A DNA stretch of 64,000 bases, taken from Stenotrophomonas bentonitica. Its GTDB lineage: Bacteria; Pseudomonadota; Gammaproteobacteria; Xanthomonadales; Xanthomonadaceae. The DNA is taken from positions 124,001-188,000 of the forward strand of contig NZ_JAAZUH010000003.1 in the NCBI RefSeq assembly GCF_013185915.1. The letters run 5' to 3'. A program made the translations under genes and the position numbers. Below, piece by piece: positions 53,517-62,255 of this stretch. The first letter of the stretch is position 1. The number at the start of each line of letters is the position of its first letter. The notes below the pieces were generated by a model, which saw only the letters and a list, made by a program, of their open reading frames with translations, was not told the origin of the DNA and did no database searches.

Positions 53517-54581
53517 ATGCGTACTCCCACCGTATTCCTGCGCGTCGGCGCAGCGTTCGGCAACCAGGCCGCACAACGCAAGCTGGAAGGACGGGAGGCA
53601 CTGAAGCCTCTCACCCTCAAGGAGATCCGGAACAACAAGAAGGGGGCGTGGGCGCCGGCCCCGCCCATGTTCACGGCGTTCCACATACCCCGCGCCAAGA
53701 CTGGCGCAGCATCACTGCCGCGCGCATGCGTGCCGGCGACAGTCGCCAACGTCCTACGGCCGCCTGTCTCAATCGTCAAAACCTCGGACACCAGCTGGCT
53801 CCACCATGGTTGGGGGGCGTCGCCGGCGAAGGAAAGCCCGTCCATCGCCGGGTCCACGCTGGACCGACAGGCGGCTTCGCTGATCCAGTCCGAGAGGCAA
53901 CTGACGAGCTTTTTCGGCGAGAACGATACGCACGATGTGTCTACGGCTGGCGGCGGGCTGGCGCCGCTGGTCAACCGCACGCTCATGGACAGCAGGGAAA
54001 ACACGCCCATCACATTCATGCCCGCCCGTAACGGGAGCGCGCCTGAGATACCGCCCGTGGATTACGACAGCGACACGCCGACCGTCGACTACAATTCGGA
54101 CGTCGAAAGCGACCTTGACAGCGACGATGGCTCTATCGGGTCGGTGATCGACAGCGATTCGGACGATGAGTGGGACTATGTTTCGCCTTCGGAGATGATC
54201 CAGGCGAAGCGGCTGTTCGATCAGGAAACGTGCGATATCAGAAAGGCCGATCAGGCGTCTGCGTTGCTGCAGAGCCGGCCAGCGGCCGGCAATACCGCTG
54301 CCGTGCAAACTGAAAGCAAGCAGGAGTCCACCGCACCTCTTTCCGACGCGAACACGCTCACTCTGATCGAGGAAATCCGCGCCGCGAAGGACACCCTGAA
54401 ACTGCGCAAGGTGGAGGTTTCGGAGGCCCCCAGGATCGTGGAATCCAGCGGGGTGCCGGACGAGCGAAGCATGCTCGCTTCATTCAACAGTTTTGACAGC
54501 ATCCATAAGCTCACCAGCGAGTCGGACGCCGATACAAGCGGCTATCTCACCGACCGGTCCGAGCCGGACTTCAGCGTCTAA
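53517..54581 (+). CDS. Unrecognised protein with a central acidic, Asp/Ser-rich region
   Basis: Frame of 354 residues, no family recognised. The N-terminal part (1-60) is basic (RKLEGREALKPLTLKEIRNNKKG). The centre (about 185-235) is strongly acidic: VDYDSDTPTVDYNSD, SDLDSDDGSIGS and DSDSDDEWDYVS. The C-terminal part is Ser/Glu-rich and probably disordered. There is no signal peptide or membrane helix. A SMAG-like palindrome lies in frame and encodes SRPAAGNT. The start is uncertain: no SD at 53517, and Met at 53667 (MFTAFHIPRAK) is possible. The mix of charge blocks recalls secreted effectors, but this is inference only. Confidence 0.5.
   Translation: MRTPTVFLRVGAAFGNQAAQRKLEGREALKPLTLKEIRNNKKGAWAPAPPMFTAFHIPRAKTGAASLPRACVPATVANVLRPPVSIVKTSDTSWLHHGWGASPAKESPSIAGSTLDRQAASLIQSERQLTSFFGENDTHDVSTAGGGLAPLVNRTLMDSRENTPITFMPARNGSAPEIPPVDYDSDTPTVDYNSDVESDLDSDDGSIGSVIDSDSDDEWDYVSPSEMIQAKRLFDQETCDIRKADQASALLQSRPAAGNTAAVQTESKQESTAPLSDANTLTLIEEIRAAKDTLKLRKVEVSEAPRIVESSGVPDERSMLASFNSFDSIHKLTSESDADTSGYLTDRSEPDFSV
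54273..54295 (-). repeat. SMAG-like palindrome inside a coding frame
   Basis: On the minus strand GTATTGCCGGCC GCT GGCCGGCT; the usual leading GTAG is GTAT here. It lies wholly within the acidic-protein gene and keeps its frame. Confidence 0.7.
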
Positions 54582-54588
54582 GCCACCA

Positions 54589-54614
54589 GCACCCCGGATC
54601 CATGATCCGGGTGC
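54589..54614. terminator. Convergent hairpin between the acidic-protein gene and dsbC
   Basis: GCACCC(C)GGAT ... ATCCGGGTGC forms a 10-bp stem with one bulged C and a loop around CCATG. It sits between two convergent stops (54581 and 54622) and can serve both. The loop shares the ATCCATG core with hairpins at 20.1-20.4 kb. Confidence 0.5.
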
Positions 54615-54621
54615 GCATGCT

Positions 54622-55419
54622 TCAACGAGCCTGGCGCTCCAGCGCCTTGACCAGCTGCGCCGGCGGCACGTAGCCGCCCAGCTGGGTGCCATCGGCGGCG
54701 AACACCGCCGGGGTGCCGCTCACGCCGACCTGCTGGCCGAGGTCGTACTGCATCGCCACCGGGCTGGTGCAGTTCTTCGGGGCGACCGGCTGGCCCTGCT
54801 TGGCATGGGTCAGCGCCTGGCGGCGGTCGGTCGCGCACCAGACCGAAACCATGTCGGTGAAGTCCTTGCTGGCCGGGCCCATGCGCGGGAAGGCCAGGTA
54901 TTCAACGGTGATGCCGAGCTTGTTCAGTTCCGGGATGTCCTGGTGCATCTTGCGGCAGTAGCCGCATTCGATGTCTGTGAACACCGTCAGGGTGTGCTTG
55001 GGATTGGGCGCAGCGAACACGATCCGGTCGCCGCGCGGCACCTTGTCCAGCAGCGCCTTGCGGTAGGCCAGCAGGCCGGCGCTGCTGGCCGGGGCGCGGT
55101 TCTGGATGTCGTAGGGCTGGGACTGCATCAGGTAGCGGCCGTCGTCGGAGACGTACAGCACCTGGCCGCCCACCAACACCTCGCGGAAGCCCGGGAATGG
55201 CGCGGCGCCGACGTAGTCCGGCTTGAACTTCGGGTCCAGCCCGGCCAGCGCGCTGCGCACGGTCTGGTCGGCATTGGCATTGCCTGCGGCGGCGGGAGCG
55301 GCCGGTGTGGCGGCACTGCTGCCCGGCTTCGCGGCCGGCGTGGCGCCGGGGGCAGCCGGCTGGGCGCAGGCGGTCAGGCTGAGCGCACCGAACAGGGCCA
55401 CGGTAAGGACTCGACGCAT
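54622..55419 (-). CDS. dsbC: DsbC-like thiol:disulfide interchange lipoprotein
   Basis: Disulfide isomerase-like protein of 265 residues. MRRVLTVALFGALSLTAC is a lipoprotein signal (lipobox LTAC, Cys18), followed by a 35-residue Ala/Pro linker. The DsbC dimerisation part (about 55-110, VRSALAGLDPKFKPDYVGAA, VLYVSDDGRYLMQ) leads into a thioredoxin fold. The active site is CGYC (Cys152, Cys155) in FTDIECGYCRKMH and the cis-Pro is in GVSGTPAVF. Extra Cys in WCATDRR and KNCTSP match DsbC. The frame starts 12 bases earlier at a GTG; ATG 55419 is preferred. Membrane tethering is unusual for DsbC. Confidence 0.92.
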   Translation of the reverse strand: MRRVLTVALFGALSLTACAQPAAPGATPAAKPGSSAATPAAPAAAGNANADQTVRSALAGLDPKFKPDYVGAAPFPGFREVLVGGQVLYVSDDGRYLMQSQPYDIQNRAPASSAGLLAYRKALLDKVPRGDRIVFAAPNPKHTLTVFTDIECGYCRKMHQDIPELNKLGITVEYLAFPRMGPASKDFTDMVSVWCATDRRQALTHAKQGQPVAPKNCTSPVAMQYDLGQQVGVSGTPAVFAADGTQLGGYVPPAQLVKALERQAR

Positions 55420-55587
55420 CTGTACATCCACGGGTGAGAGTGCGCGGATTCTCGCACAGGCAGCCGGGCGGCACTGTGGTGGCCCTGCGCCCGAGTGGGC
55501 AACCGGTCACGTGGTGAGTGATTCATGGAAGCAATGGCAGGGACCCGAAGGCATGCTCGGCCGCCCCGTGATTGACCCCATCTATCA

Positions 55588-56403
55588 ATGCATTCCGCTT
55601 CCGCGATAGCACTCACCTTCAAGGCCCGGGTATTGGGCAGCACCTCTGCCCGGGTGGCGTTGGCCGTCGCCGCCCCTCACAGGGGCCTTCGCGTAGAGCG
55701 CGCCCTGCGCAGCATAGCGAACAGTGAGTCAGCGATGATCGGCGCCTACTGGAAAGGCAGACTCGATGTCCCTCGGCTGCTGGAGCGCAGCCATCAACTG
55801 GCTCACCTGCGTGTGCTGATGAACCCAAGCAACCAGCCAAGCCAGCAATATCAGCTGGAGGAGAGGTTGCTCAACCTTTGCCAGCGCCATCGCCCTCGCG
55901 ACATGGACATGAGCACGCGACCGGCCAAAGCGCTGCAGGCCGTGATGACAGCCGATGCCACCGCTGCGCGTGCGCGAAACGCGCTTGTAACCTCATACTG
56001 GAACGGTGAACTCAATGACTTCAAGGACTTCCGGACCATGTTCAGGGAGGCCACTGCAGGTGACTCCCACAGTTCGAACGGCCCGGACGCACTCTCGCTC
56101 GCGGCCGCGTACCAATTGAAGGCGCAGGCGCCCGAGATTGGTCATGGTCGCGAGCTTGCCCGTCTGGAAAGATTCATAGAGCAGTTGGGGCTTGCGGCCG
56201 TCCTTGACCCCGCGCGCCGCGACAGTGTTGCGTCGCTGGCGCCGAGCAGGATTTCCCGCCATGACGTGGCGTCGAAGGCTGCCATTTTCGGTTCTGGCGA
56301 TGCCACCGACGATGACAGTGGGTGGGAGTCGGATGGTTCGGGGACATGCGATGTACGCGAGTCTTCGGGGTCTCCGTTGGATCCAAACGAGACCTGCGTT
56401 TAG
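55588..56403 (+). CDS. Unrecognised protein with an internal YWxG duplication
   Basis: Frame of 271 residues of unknown family. Two similar helical segments are visible: MIGAYWKGRLDVPRLLERS (about residue 50) and LVTSYWNGELNDFKDFRTMF (about residue 132), sharing YW-[KN]-G-x-L. The C-terminus is acidic and disordered (GSGDATDDDSGWESDGSG). No signal peptide or membrane helix is present, and the N-terminus is basic. It lacks a strong SD. It is the third orphan beside dsbC, with lower GC than the core genes, and may be horizontally acquired; function unknown. Confidence 0.5.
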   Translation: MHSASAIALTFKARVLGSTSARVALAVAAPHRGLRVERALRSIANSESAMIGAYWKGRLDVPRLLERSHQLAHLRVLMNPSNQPSQQYQLEERLLNLCQRHRPRDMDMSTRPAKALQAVMTADATAARARNALVTSYWNGELNDFKDFRTMFREATAGDSHSSNGPDALSLAAAYQLKAQAPEIGHGRELARLERFIEQLGLAAVLDPARRDSVASLAPSRISRHDVASKAAIFGSGDATDDDSGWESDGSGTCDVRESSGSPLDPNETCV

Positions 56404-56407
56404 GAGC

Positions 56408-56430
56408 AGCCACGCAGGGCGTGGCTCTAC
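56408..56430 (-). repeat. SMAG/REP palindrome (GTAGAGCCACGCC type)
   Basis: Same sequence as the pair at 17544-17602, single copy, between the orphan gene stop (56403) and the xerD stop (56482). Confidence 0.85.
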
Positions 56431-56481
56431 CGTGGTCTGTCGCCATCCGTTCCGGGGCTGCACGGTCACGGGGCTACGGTT

Positions 56482-57459
56482 TCACCCGCGCGGGTGGTGC
56501 TTCGCGTGCAGCTTCTGCAGGTGCTCGCGCGCGACCAGGGTGTAGATCTGCGTGGTGGACAGCGAGCTGTGGCCGAGCAGCATCTGCAGGGCGCGCAGGT
56601 CGGCGCCCCGGTTGAGGAGGTGGGTGGCGAAGCTGTGGCGCAGGCCATGCGGGCTGATCCGTACCGGGTCGATCCCGGCAAGCGCGGCGTACTTTTTCAC
56701 CAGCGCCCAGAACTGCTGGCGGCTCAGCGGATGCAGTGACAGTTCCAGGAACAGCGGCACGCTGCCGTCGCGGGCGGCGGGTACGCTGCGGGTGCCGGTG
56801 ATCTGGGGCCGTGCCTGCTGCAGGTAGCGCTCCAGCCAGTGCTGGGATTCCTCGCCCAGCGGCACCAGCCGTTCCTTGCTGCCCTTGCCGGTCACCCGCA
56901 GCACGCCCTGGCGGAGGTTGACCGCGTTGGCCGGCAGGTCCACCAGTTCGCTCACGCGCAGGCCGGCGGCGTACATCAATTCGAGCATGGCGCGGTCGCG
57001 CAGGCCGAGCGGCTGCTCCACGTCGGGTGCGGCCAGCAGCGCGTCGATCTGGCTCTCAGCGAGGGCCTTGGGCAGCAGTCGCGGCAACCGCGGCGGGTCC
57101 AGCAGCGCGCTGGGATCTTCGCTGCGCAGCCCGCGCCGCAGGGCGTCGCCGTAGAACGCGCGCAACGCTGACAGCAGGCGCGCATTGCTGCGCGGCGACC
57201 AGCCGTGTTTCGCGCGCCAGGCCAGGTAGTCGAACAGGCCGGCGCGGTCGATGCCGGCCAGGCCGCCGCCTTTACCGTCGCGCCAGCGCGCCAGCCCTTC
57301 CAGGTCGCGCCGATAGCTGTCCAGGCTGGCCCGGGCCAGGCCCTGCTCGGCCCAGATCGCGTCGAGGAAGTGGCGGATCGAGGCGGCGTCGTCGGCGCGC
57401 AGTTCGGGCAGGTACTGCACCAGCTGGCGGCGCGCGGCGGGCGTGGAGGGGGTGGACAT
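56482..57459 (-). CDS. xerD: XerD, site-specific tyrosine recombinase
   Basis: Recombinase of 325 residues that with XerC resolves chromosome dimers at dif. The SAM-like N-terminal domain (about 20-110) is followed by the catalytic domain. Catalytic residues are Arg in [12 protein letters not shown], Lys in [11 protein letters not shown], HxxR in [14 protein letters not shown], His in [11 protein letters not shown] and nucleophile Tyr in TQIYTLV. The N-terminal leader before residue 15 is longer than in E. coli. The ATG at 57459 is chosen. It is divergent from an RDD gene. No dif-like site was recognised in the window. Confidence 0.95.
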   Translation of the reverse strand: MSTPSTPAARRQLVQYLPELRADDAASIRHFLDAIWAEQGLARASLDSYRRDLEGLARWRDGKGGGLAGIDRAGLFDYLAWRAKHGWSPRSNARLLSALRAFYGDALRRGLRSEDPSALLDPPRLPRLLPKALAESQIDALLAAPDVEQPLGLRDRAMLELMYAAGLRVSELVDLPANAVNLRQGVLRVTGKGSKERLVPLGEESQHWLERYLQQARPQITGTRSVPAARDGSVPLFLELSLHPLSRQQFWALVKKYAALAGIDPVRISPHGLRHSFATHLLNRGADLRALQMLLGHSSLSTTQIYTLVAREHLQKLHAKHHPRG

Positions 57460-57489
57460 GCGCACAGGATACGCAGGTATGCTCGGCGC

Positions 57490-57963
57490 ATGAGCACGCC
57501 GACCGTTGCCGCCACCGATACGTCCCGCCCCAGCGCGCTGCTGCACTGGCGGCTTTTGGCCCTGTTGTATGACTTCTTCCCGGCACTGGCGCTGTGGATG
57601 CTGGCCGGCGCGTTGTTCACCGCCGGCTACGCGGTGGGCCACGCGGCACGCGACAACATCGCGCCGTTCAGTGCGCTGCAATGGGCGCTGTGGGTGTGCT
57701 GTTGGGTAGTGACCGGGCTGTACGCCACGATGAGCTGGCGGCGCGGCGGGCAGACCCTGGGCATGCGGCCGTGGCGGCTGCAGGTGGTGGGCGCCGATGG
57801 CAGCGCCCCTACCGCGAGGAAGCTCTGGATCCGCTACGCGGTAGGCACCGTCTCAACCGCGCTGGGCGGGTTGGGATTCTGGTGGGCGTTGGTCGACCGG
57901 GAACGTCTTGCCTGGCACGACCGCGCAAGCGGTACGCGGTTGCGACGTAATCCGAAACGGTGA
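57490..57963 (+). CDS. RDD family membrane protein
   Basis: Inner-membrane protein of 157 residues with an RDD domain. Three or four hydrophobic segments are present ([38 protein letters not shown]). The conserved pattern [15 protein letters not shown] appears mid-protein, and [12 protein letters not shown] at the end. In RDD proteins the N-terminal Arg-Asp-Asp is here R-L-x-L-L-Y-D ([12 protein letters not shown]). Function is poorly known; some members are Na+/H+ antiporters. It is divergent from xerD with 30 bp between starts. Confidence 0.85.
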   Translation: MSTPTVAATDTSRPSALLHWRLLALLYDFFPALALWMLAGALFTAGYAVGHAARDNIAPFSALQWALWVCCWVVTGLYATMSWRRGGQTLGMRPWRLQVVGADGSAPTARKLWIRYAVGTVSTALGGLGFWWALVDRERLAWHDRASGTRLRRNPKR

Positions 57964-57973
57964 AGGGATGCAT

Positions 57974-57997
57974 GGGCCGGCCAACGGCCGGCGCTAC
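57974..57997 (-). repeat. SMAG/REP palindrome (GTAGCGCCGGCC type) overlapping the lptG stop
   Basis: On the minus strand GTAGCGCCGGCC GTT GGCCGGCCC. The TAG inside its GTAG is the lptG stop codon (57996-57994). Confidence 0.85.
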
Positions 57998-59100
57998 CCC
58001 GACTTCCGCCGGAACAACATCCCCGACACCACCAGCATCACGATCGGCGGCAGCGCGTACGCGATGCGGTAATCGAACTTCAACGCGCCGGCCATGCGCC
58101 CGAAGAACAGCTGCAGCAGCCAGAAGCCCAGCGCGAACAGGATGCCCAGGAACAACCGCTTTCCCATCCCGCCGCTGCGCAGCGAACCAAAGGCGAACGG
58201 CACCGCGGCCAGGCACAGCGCCAGCACGTTGAGCGGGTAGAACCAGCGGCTCCAGTAGATGTCTTCGTAATCGCGCGCGTCCAGCCCGTTGCGCTTGCGG
58301 TACTCGATGCTGGTGCGCAGGTCGCGCGCGGCCAGGTTGCGCGGCTTGGAGAACCCGGACGCCAGCGCCCCGGCGTCCAGCTGCGAATCCCACTTCTCCG
58401 ACTCGGCCGTGGTGCGCGTGGCCGAGCGTTCATTGAAGGTGTCGCGACGCACCTTGTTCAAGGTCCAGCCGTTGGCGTCATGCACCACCGATTCGGCATG
58501 GGTCAGCGATGCGATCTTGCCGTCTTCGGCAATCTTGTAGAGGCGCACGTCGTTGAGGATCAGGCGCGTGCCGGCGCCCGGCAACAGCTGCTCGTCGCCG
58601 CTGCCCGCGCTGAGGAAGGTGTCGCCTTCGCGCACCCACACCCCGGAATAGCGCGAGGCGGCCAGGCTCTGACCGGACTTGGCGCTGGCCTTGATGTTGT
58701 CCGAGCGCTGCTGCGCCCACGGCGCCAGCGTCTCACCGTTCAGCACCATCACCGCGGTCATCAGCGACAGCGCGATCGCCACCGAGGCGCTGAGCCGCTT
58801 GCGCGACAGCCCCAGCGCGCGCAGCGCGGTCAGCTCGGAGGTCGCGGCCATCTGGCCCAGGCCCATCAGCGCGCCGATCACCGCTGCGGTGGGGAAGAAC
58901 GTATAGGCGCGGCGCGGGACGGTGTAGAGCACCCCGGCCGCGGCATGGCCGAGCGTATAACCGCCCTTGCCCACGTCCTTGAACTCGCCGGAGAACGCCA
59001 TCACCACGTCCAGGCCCACCAGCACGGCCCAGGTGATCAGCACGGTGCTGAACACCGCCCGGCCCAGGTACAGGTCGAACCGCATCGGAAGAAGCTTCAT
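57994..59100 (-). CDS. lptG: LptG, LPS export ABC transporter permease
   Basis: Inner-membrane permease of 368 residues of the LptB2FG machine that extracts LPS. It has three N-terminal membrane helices (about 10-35, 55-75, 95-115), the coupling stretch SELTALRALGLSRKRL, a periplasmic jellyroll (about 130-260; SGVWVREGDTFLSAGSG), and three C-terminal helices ending in VSGMLFRRKSG. The stop TAG is provided by a REP element. The ATG overlaps the lptF stop by 4 bp. Confidence 0.95.
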   Translation of the reverse strand: MKLLPMRFDLYLGRAVFSTVLITWAVLVGLDVVMAFSGEFKDVGKGGYTLGHAAAGVLYTVPRRAYTFFPTAAVIGALMGLGQMAATSELTALRALGLSRKRLSASVAIALSLMTAVMVLNGETLAPWAQQRSDNIKASAKSGQSLAASRYSGVWVREGDTFLSAGSGDEQLLPGAGTRLILNDVRLYKIAEDGKIASLTHAESVVHDANGWTLNKVRRDTFNERSATRTTAESEKWDSQLDAGALASGFSKPRNLAARDLRTSIEYRKRNGLDARDYEDIYWSRWFYPLNVLALCLAAVPFAFGSLRSGGMGKRLFLGILFALGFWLLQLFFGRMAGALKFDYRIAYALPPIVMLVVSGMLFRRKSG

Positions 59101-60176
59101 GCGGTCCTCCGCGGGCGCGACAGCTTGCCGTCACGCAGGTACATCCAGATCGCCAGCGCCAGCAGCGGCAGGCTCAACCACCATAGCCCCACCGTACCCG
59201 ACAGCTTGCCGTCGGCGATCCAGCGGGTACCAATGAACATCAGGTTCATGCCAACCATGTAGGCGAGGAAGGCCAGCATCATGCGTCCGTAACGCTGCTG
59301 GCGCGGCGAACTGCGCGCCAGCGGCACGGTCATCAACGCGAAGGCCAGTGCGATCAGCGGCGGGGTGATGCGCGAATGCAGCTGCGCCTGCGCCTCCGGG
59401 CGCTCGTCGCCGAACAGCTGCGTGGTCGGCAGCAGCTCGGGGTCCTTCTCGTCGCGGGTCACCGCACCGTCGGGCAGGGCCACGTCATTGCGGGCGAAGG
59501 TCATCAGGCGGTAGTCCAGCGCGCCGTTGGCCGGGCCCTCGATCTGGTGCCCGTCGTCCAGTTGCAGGTAGCGCTGGCGGTCGCCTTCGAAGAACATCTT
59601 GCCGCTGGCCGCCGACGCCACCTCGATCCGGTCCCCGCGCGAACGCTGCAGGAAGATCCGGCCCAGCCCGCTGCCGTCGGGGCTGACTGAGGACAGGTAG
59701 ACCACCCCGCCGTTGGGCAGCATGGTGAATTTGCCCGACTCCAGCCCGGCCATGACCAGGCTGCGGTTGGCGCTTTCGATCATCTGCTCGCTGGTCCGGT
59801 CGGCCCAGGGCCCCAGCCACAGCGAGCACAGGCCCACCAGTCCCACCACCGGCAACACCAGCATCAGCACCGGCCGCAGCAGCCGCTTGGGGCCCACGCC
59901 AATGGCGGTGAGCACCGCCATTTCCGAGTCCCGGTACAGCCGCGCAACCGCCAGGAGCATGCCCAGCATCAGGGCAAGCGGCAGGATCAGCGGCATGTAG
60001 ACGATGAACTGCAGGCCCAGCTGGGAGAACAGCAGCTTGGCCGGGAGGCGGCCGTCGGCGATGTTGCCGAGGATGTCCACCAGCACGCCACCCACGCTTA
60101 CGACCAGCAGGACGATCAGGGTGGCCAGGAAACTCTGGACGAAATCACGCAGGAGATAGCGATCGAGCTTCGACAT
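59097..60176 (-). CDS. lptF: LptF, LPS export ABC transporter permease
   Basis: Permease partner of LptG, 359 residues. It opens MSKLDRYLLRDFVQSFLATL with the first helix. The cytoplasmic coupling region is YRDSEMAVLTAIGVGPKRL, and a jellyroll domain spans about 130-260 (FTMLPNGGVVYLSSVSPDG). Three C-terminal helices follow (PPLIALAFALMTVPLARSSP, YMVGMNLMFIGTRW). The ATG at 60176 gives the family start. It is divergent from pepA, the common lptFG/pepA pairing in gammaproteobacteria. Confidence 0.95.
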   Translation of the reverse strand: MSKLDRYLLRDFVQSFLATLIVLLVVSVGGVLVDILGNIADGRLPAKLLFSQLGLQFIVYMPLILPLALMLGMLLAVARLYRDSEMAVLTAIGVGPKRLLRPVLMLVLPVVGLVGLCSLWLGPWADRTSEQMIESANRSLVMAGLESGKFTMLPNGGVVYLSSVSPDGSGLGRIFLQRSRGDRIEVASAASGKMFFEGDRQRYLQLDDGHQIEGPANGALDYRLMTFARNDVALPDGAVTRDEKDPELLPTTQLFGDERPEAQAQLHSRITPPLIALAFALMTVPLARSSPRQQRYGRMMLAFLAYMVGMNLMFIGTRWIADGKLSGTVGLWWLSLPLLALAIWMYLRDGKLSRPRRTA

Positions 60177-60280
60177 GGGGCGGTGGTTTAAACTCTCGGA
60201 TTCGTTCGCGTGGCTGCCCAGTCTACTGACGGGACGTAAACAGCTCGCGATTGTACGGATTTGCCAACGGAATCTGATCA

Positions 60281-61771
60281 ATGGCCCTCGAATTTACCCT
60301 GAATCACGCGTCCCCGGCATCGGCCGAGGTCGACTGCGTCATCGTCGGCGCCTACGCCGACCAGACCCTGAGCCCGGCGGCACAGGCCCTGGACGCCGCT
60401 TCCGGTGGCCGCCTGGCCGCCCTGGTCGCCCGCGGCGATGTCAGCGGCAAGACCGGCGCCACCACCCTGCTGCATGACGTGGACGGCGTGTCCGCCCCGC
60501 GCGTGCTGGTGGTCGGGCTGGGCGAACCGGCCAAGTTCGGCGTGCCGCAGTACCTGAAGGCGGTCGGCGACGCCAGCCGCGCGCTGAAGAGCGGGGTCAA
60601 CCGCCACGCGCTGTTCACCCTCTCCGAGCTGGAGATCAAGGGCCGCGACGCCGCCTGGAACATCCGCCAGGCCGTGATCGCCGCCGACCATGCCAGCTAC
60701 CGCTACACCGCTACCCTGGGCACCAAGAAGCCCGAAGCCCCGGGCCTGGCCACGCTGGCCATCGCCGGCACCGACGCCCAGGCCCTGCTGCAGGGCCAGG
60801 CCATCGCCGCCGGCGTGCAGCACGCCCGCGAGCTGGGCAACCTGCCGCCGAACCTGTGCACCCCGGCCTATCTGGCCGAGTCCTCGGTTGCCTTCGCCCA
60901 GGCCCACGCCGGCGCCGAAGCCGAGATCCTGGACGAAACCGCCATGGAAGCCCTGGGCATGGGCTCGCTGCTGGCCGTGGCCCGCGGCTCGGCCAACCGC
61001 CCGCGCATGGTGGTGCTGAAGTGGAACAACGGCGGCAACGCCAAGCCGTACGTGCTGGTCGGCAAGGGCATCACCTTCGACACCGGTGGCGTGAACCTGA
61101 AGACCCAGGGCGGCATCGAGGAAATGAAGTACGACATGTGCGGTGGCGCCAACGTCATCGGCACCTTCGTCGCCGCGGTCACCGCCAAGCTGCCGCTGAA
61201 CCTGGTGGTAGTGGTGCCGGCGGTGGAAAACGCCATCGACGGCAACGCCTACCGTCCGTCCGACGTGATCACCTCGATGTCGGGCAAGACCATTGAAGTG
61301 GGCAACACCGACGCCGAAGGCCGCCTGATCCTGTGCGACGCGCTCACCTACGCGCAGCGCTTCGAGCCGGCCGCACTGGTCGACGTGGCCACCCTGACCG
61401 GCGCCTGCCTGGTCGCGCTGGGCCACCAGACCGCCGGCCTGATGACCAAGCACGACGACCTGGCCAACGAACTGCTGGCCGCCGGCGAGCACGTGTTCGA
61501 CCGCGCCTGGCGCCTGCCGCTGTGGGACGAATACCAGCCGATGCTGGATTCCAGCTTCGCCGATGTCTACAACATCGGCGGCCGCTGGGCCGGTGCGATC
61601 ACCGCCGGCTGCTTCCTGTCGCGCTTCACCGAAGGCCAGCGCTGGGCGCACCTGGACATCGCCGGCGTGGCCAGCGACGAAGGCAAGCGTGGCATGGCCA
61701 CCGGCCGCCCGGTCGGCCTGCTGACCCAGTGGCTGCTGGACCAGGCCGGCCGCGCAAATGTCGCGGGCTGA
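60281..61771 (+). CDS. pepA: PepA, leucyl aminopeptidase (M17)
   Basis: Cytosolic hexameric metallo-aminopeptidase of 496 residues. The N-terminal macrodomain-like part covers about 1-160. The catalytic part has [17 protein letters not shown] (metal Lys/Asp), [11 protein letters not shown], and the signature [10 protein letters not shown] near residue 344. In E. coli PepA also binds DNA as an accessory factor at Xer sites. xerD is 3 kb away here, which is suggestive only. It overlaps holC by 14 bp. Confidence 0.96.
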   Translation: MALEFTLNHASPASAEVDCVIVGAYADQTLSPAAQALDAASGGRLAALVARGDVSGKTGATTLLHDVDGVSAPRVLVVGLGEPAKFGVPQYLKAVGDASRALKSGVNRHALFTLSELEIKGRDAAWNIRQAVIAADHASYRYTATLGTKKPEAPGLATLAIAGTDAQALLQGQAIAAGVQHARELGNLPPNLCTPAYLAESSVAFAQAHAGAEAEILDETAMEALGMGSLLAVARGSANRPRMVVLKWNNGGNAKPYVLVGKGITFDTGGVNLKTQGGIEEMKYDMCGGANVIGTFVAAVTAKLPLNLVVVVPAVENAIDGNAYRPSDVITSMSGKTIEVGNTDAEGRLILCDALTYAQRFEPAALVDVATLTGACLVALGHQTAGLMTKHDDLANELLAAGEHVFDRAWRLPLWDEYQPMLDSSFADVYNIGGRWAGAITAGCFLSRFTEGQRWAHLDIAGVASDEGKRGMATGRPVGLLTQWLLDQAGRANVAG

Positions 61772-62183
61772 TTTCTACCTGATCGCCAAGCCGCGGTTCC
61801 TGACCGAACCGCTGCGCCTGGTCTGCGAGCTGGCCCGCAAGGCCAACGACGCCGGGTTGCAGACCCTGGTGCTGGCCCGCGACCAGGCCCAGGCCGAGGA
61901 GCTGGACGAGCTGCTGTGGTCGTTCGACGACGATGCCTACATTCCGCACCAGATCGCCGGGGAAGACGCCGACGAGGAAGAAGCGCTGGTGCTGATCGCA
62001 GTGCCGGGCAGCACCGCCCCGTCGCGGCCGCTGGTGATCAACCTGCGCGACGACCCGTACCTGGGCGCCTGCGACCGGGTGCTGGAAGTGGTGCCGGCCG
62101 ACCCGGCCGCGCGCGAACCGCTGCGCGAGCGCTGGCGCCAGTACAAGGCGCTGGACTTCACCCTGAACAAGTACGACATGTAA
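61758..62183 (+). CDS. holC: HolC, DNA polymerase III chi subunit
   Basis: Clamp-loader accessory of 141 residues that connects the holoenzyme with SSB. It has the start [12 protein letters not shown] (chi family ADFYL), [40 protein letters not shown], and [12 protein letters not shown]. The pepA-holC-valS order is conserved in gammaproteobacteria and supports the assignment. Confidence 0.94.
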   Translation: MSRADFYLIAKPRFLTEPLRLVCELARKANDAGLQTLVLARDQAQAEELDELLWSFDDDAYIPHQIAGEDADEEEALVLIAVPGSTAPSRPLVINLRDDPYLGACDRVLEVVPADPAAREPLRERWRQYKALDFTLNKYDM

Positions 62184-62255
62184 GCCCGTGCCGGCGCCCT
62201 TGATCGGGCCGGCCGGCGCCCTGATCCTTTATTCATTGCCTCCTGGTTGCCCCGC

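Noticed and set aside
53420..53517. Possibility that the 106- and 354-residue frames are one gene broken by a stop
   Set aside because: They share a frame, but two stops and unrelated sequence lie between them, so a single broken gene is not supported without a homologue.
53363..54031. Alternative open frame of 222 codons overlapping the acidic-protein gene
   Set aside because: It spans the gap between two better frames, has mirror-like Arg/His/Gly composition and no SD. The 53517 frame has coherent charge blocks.
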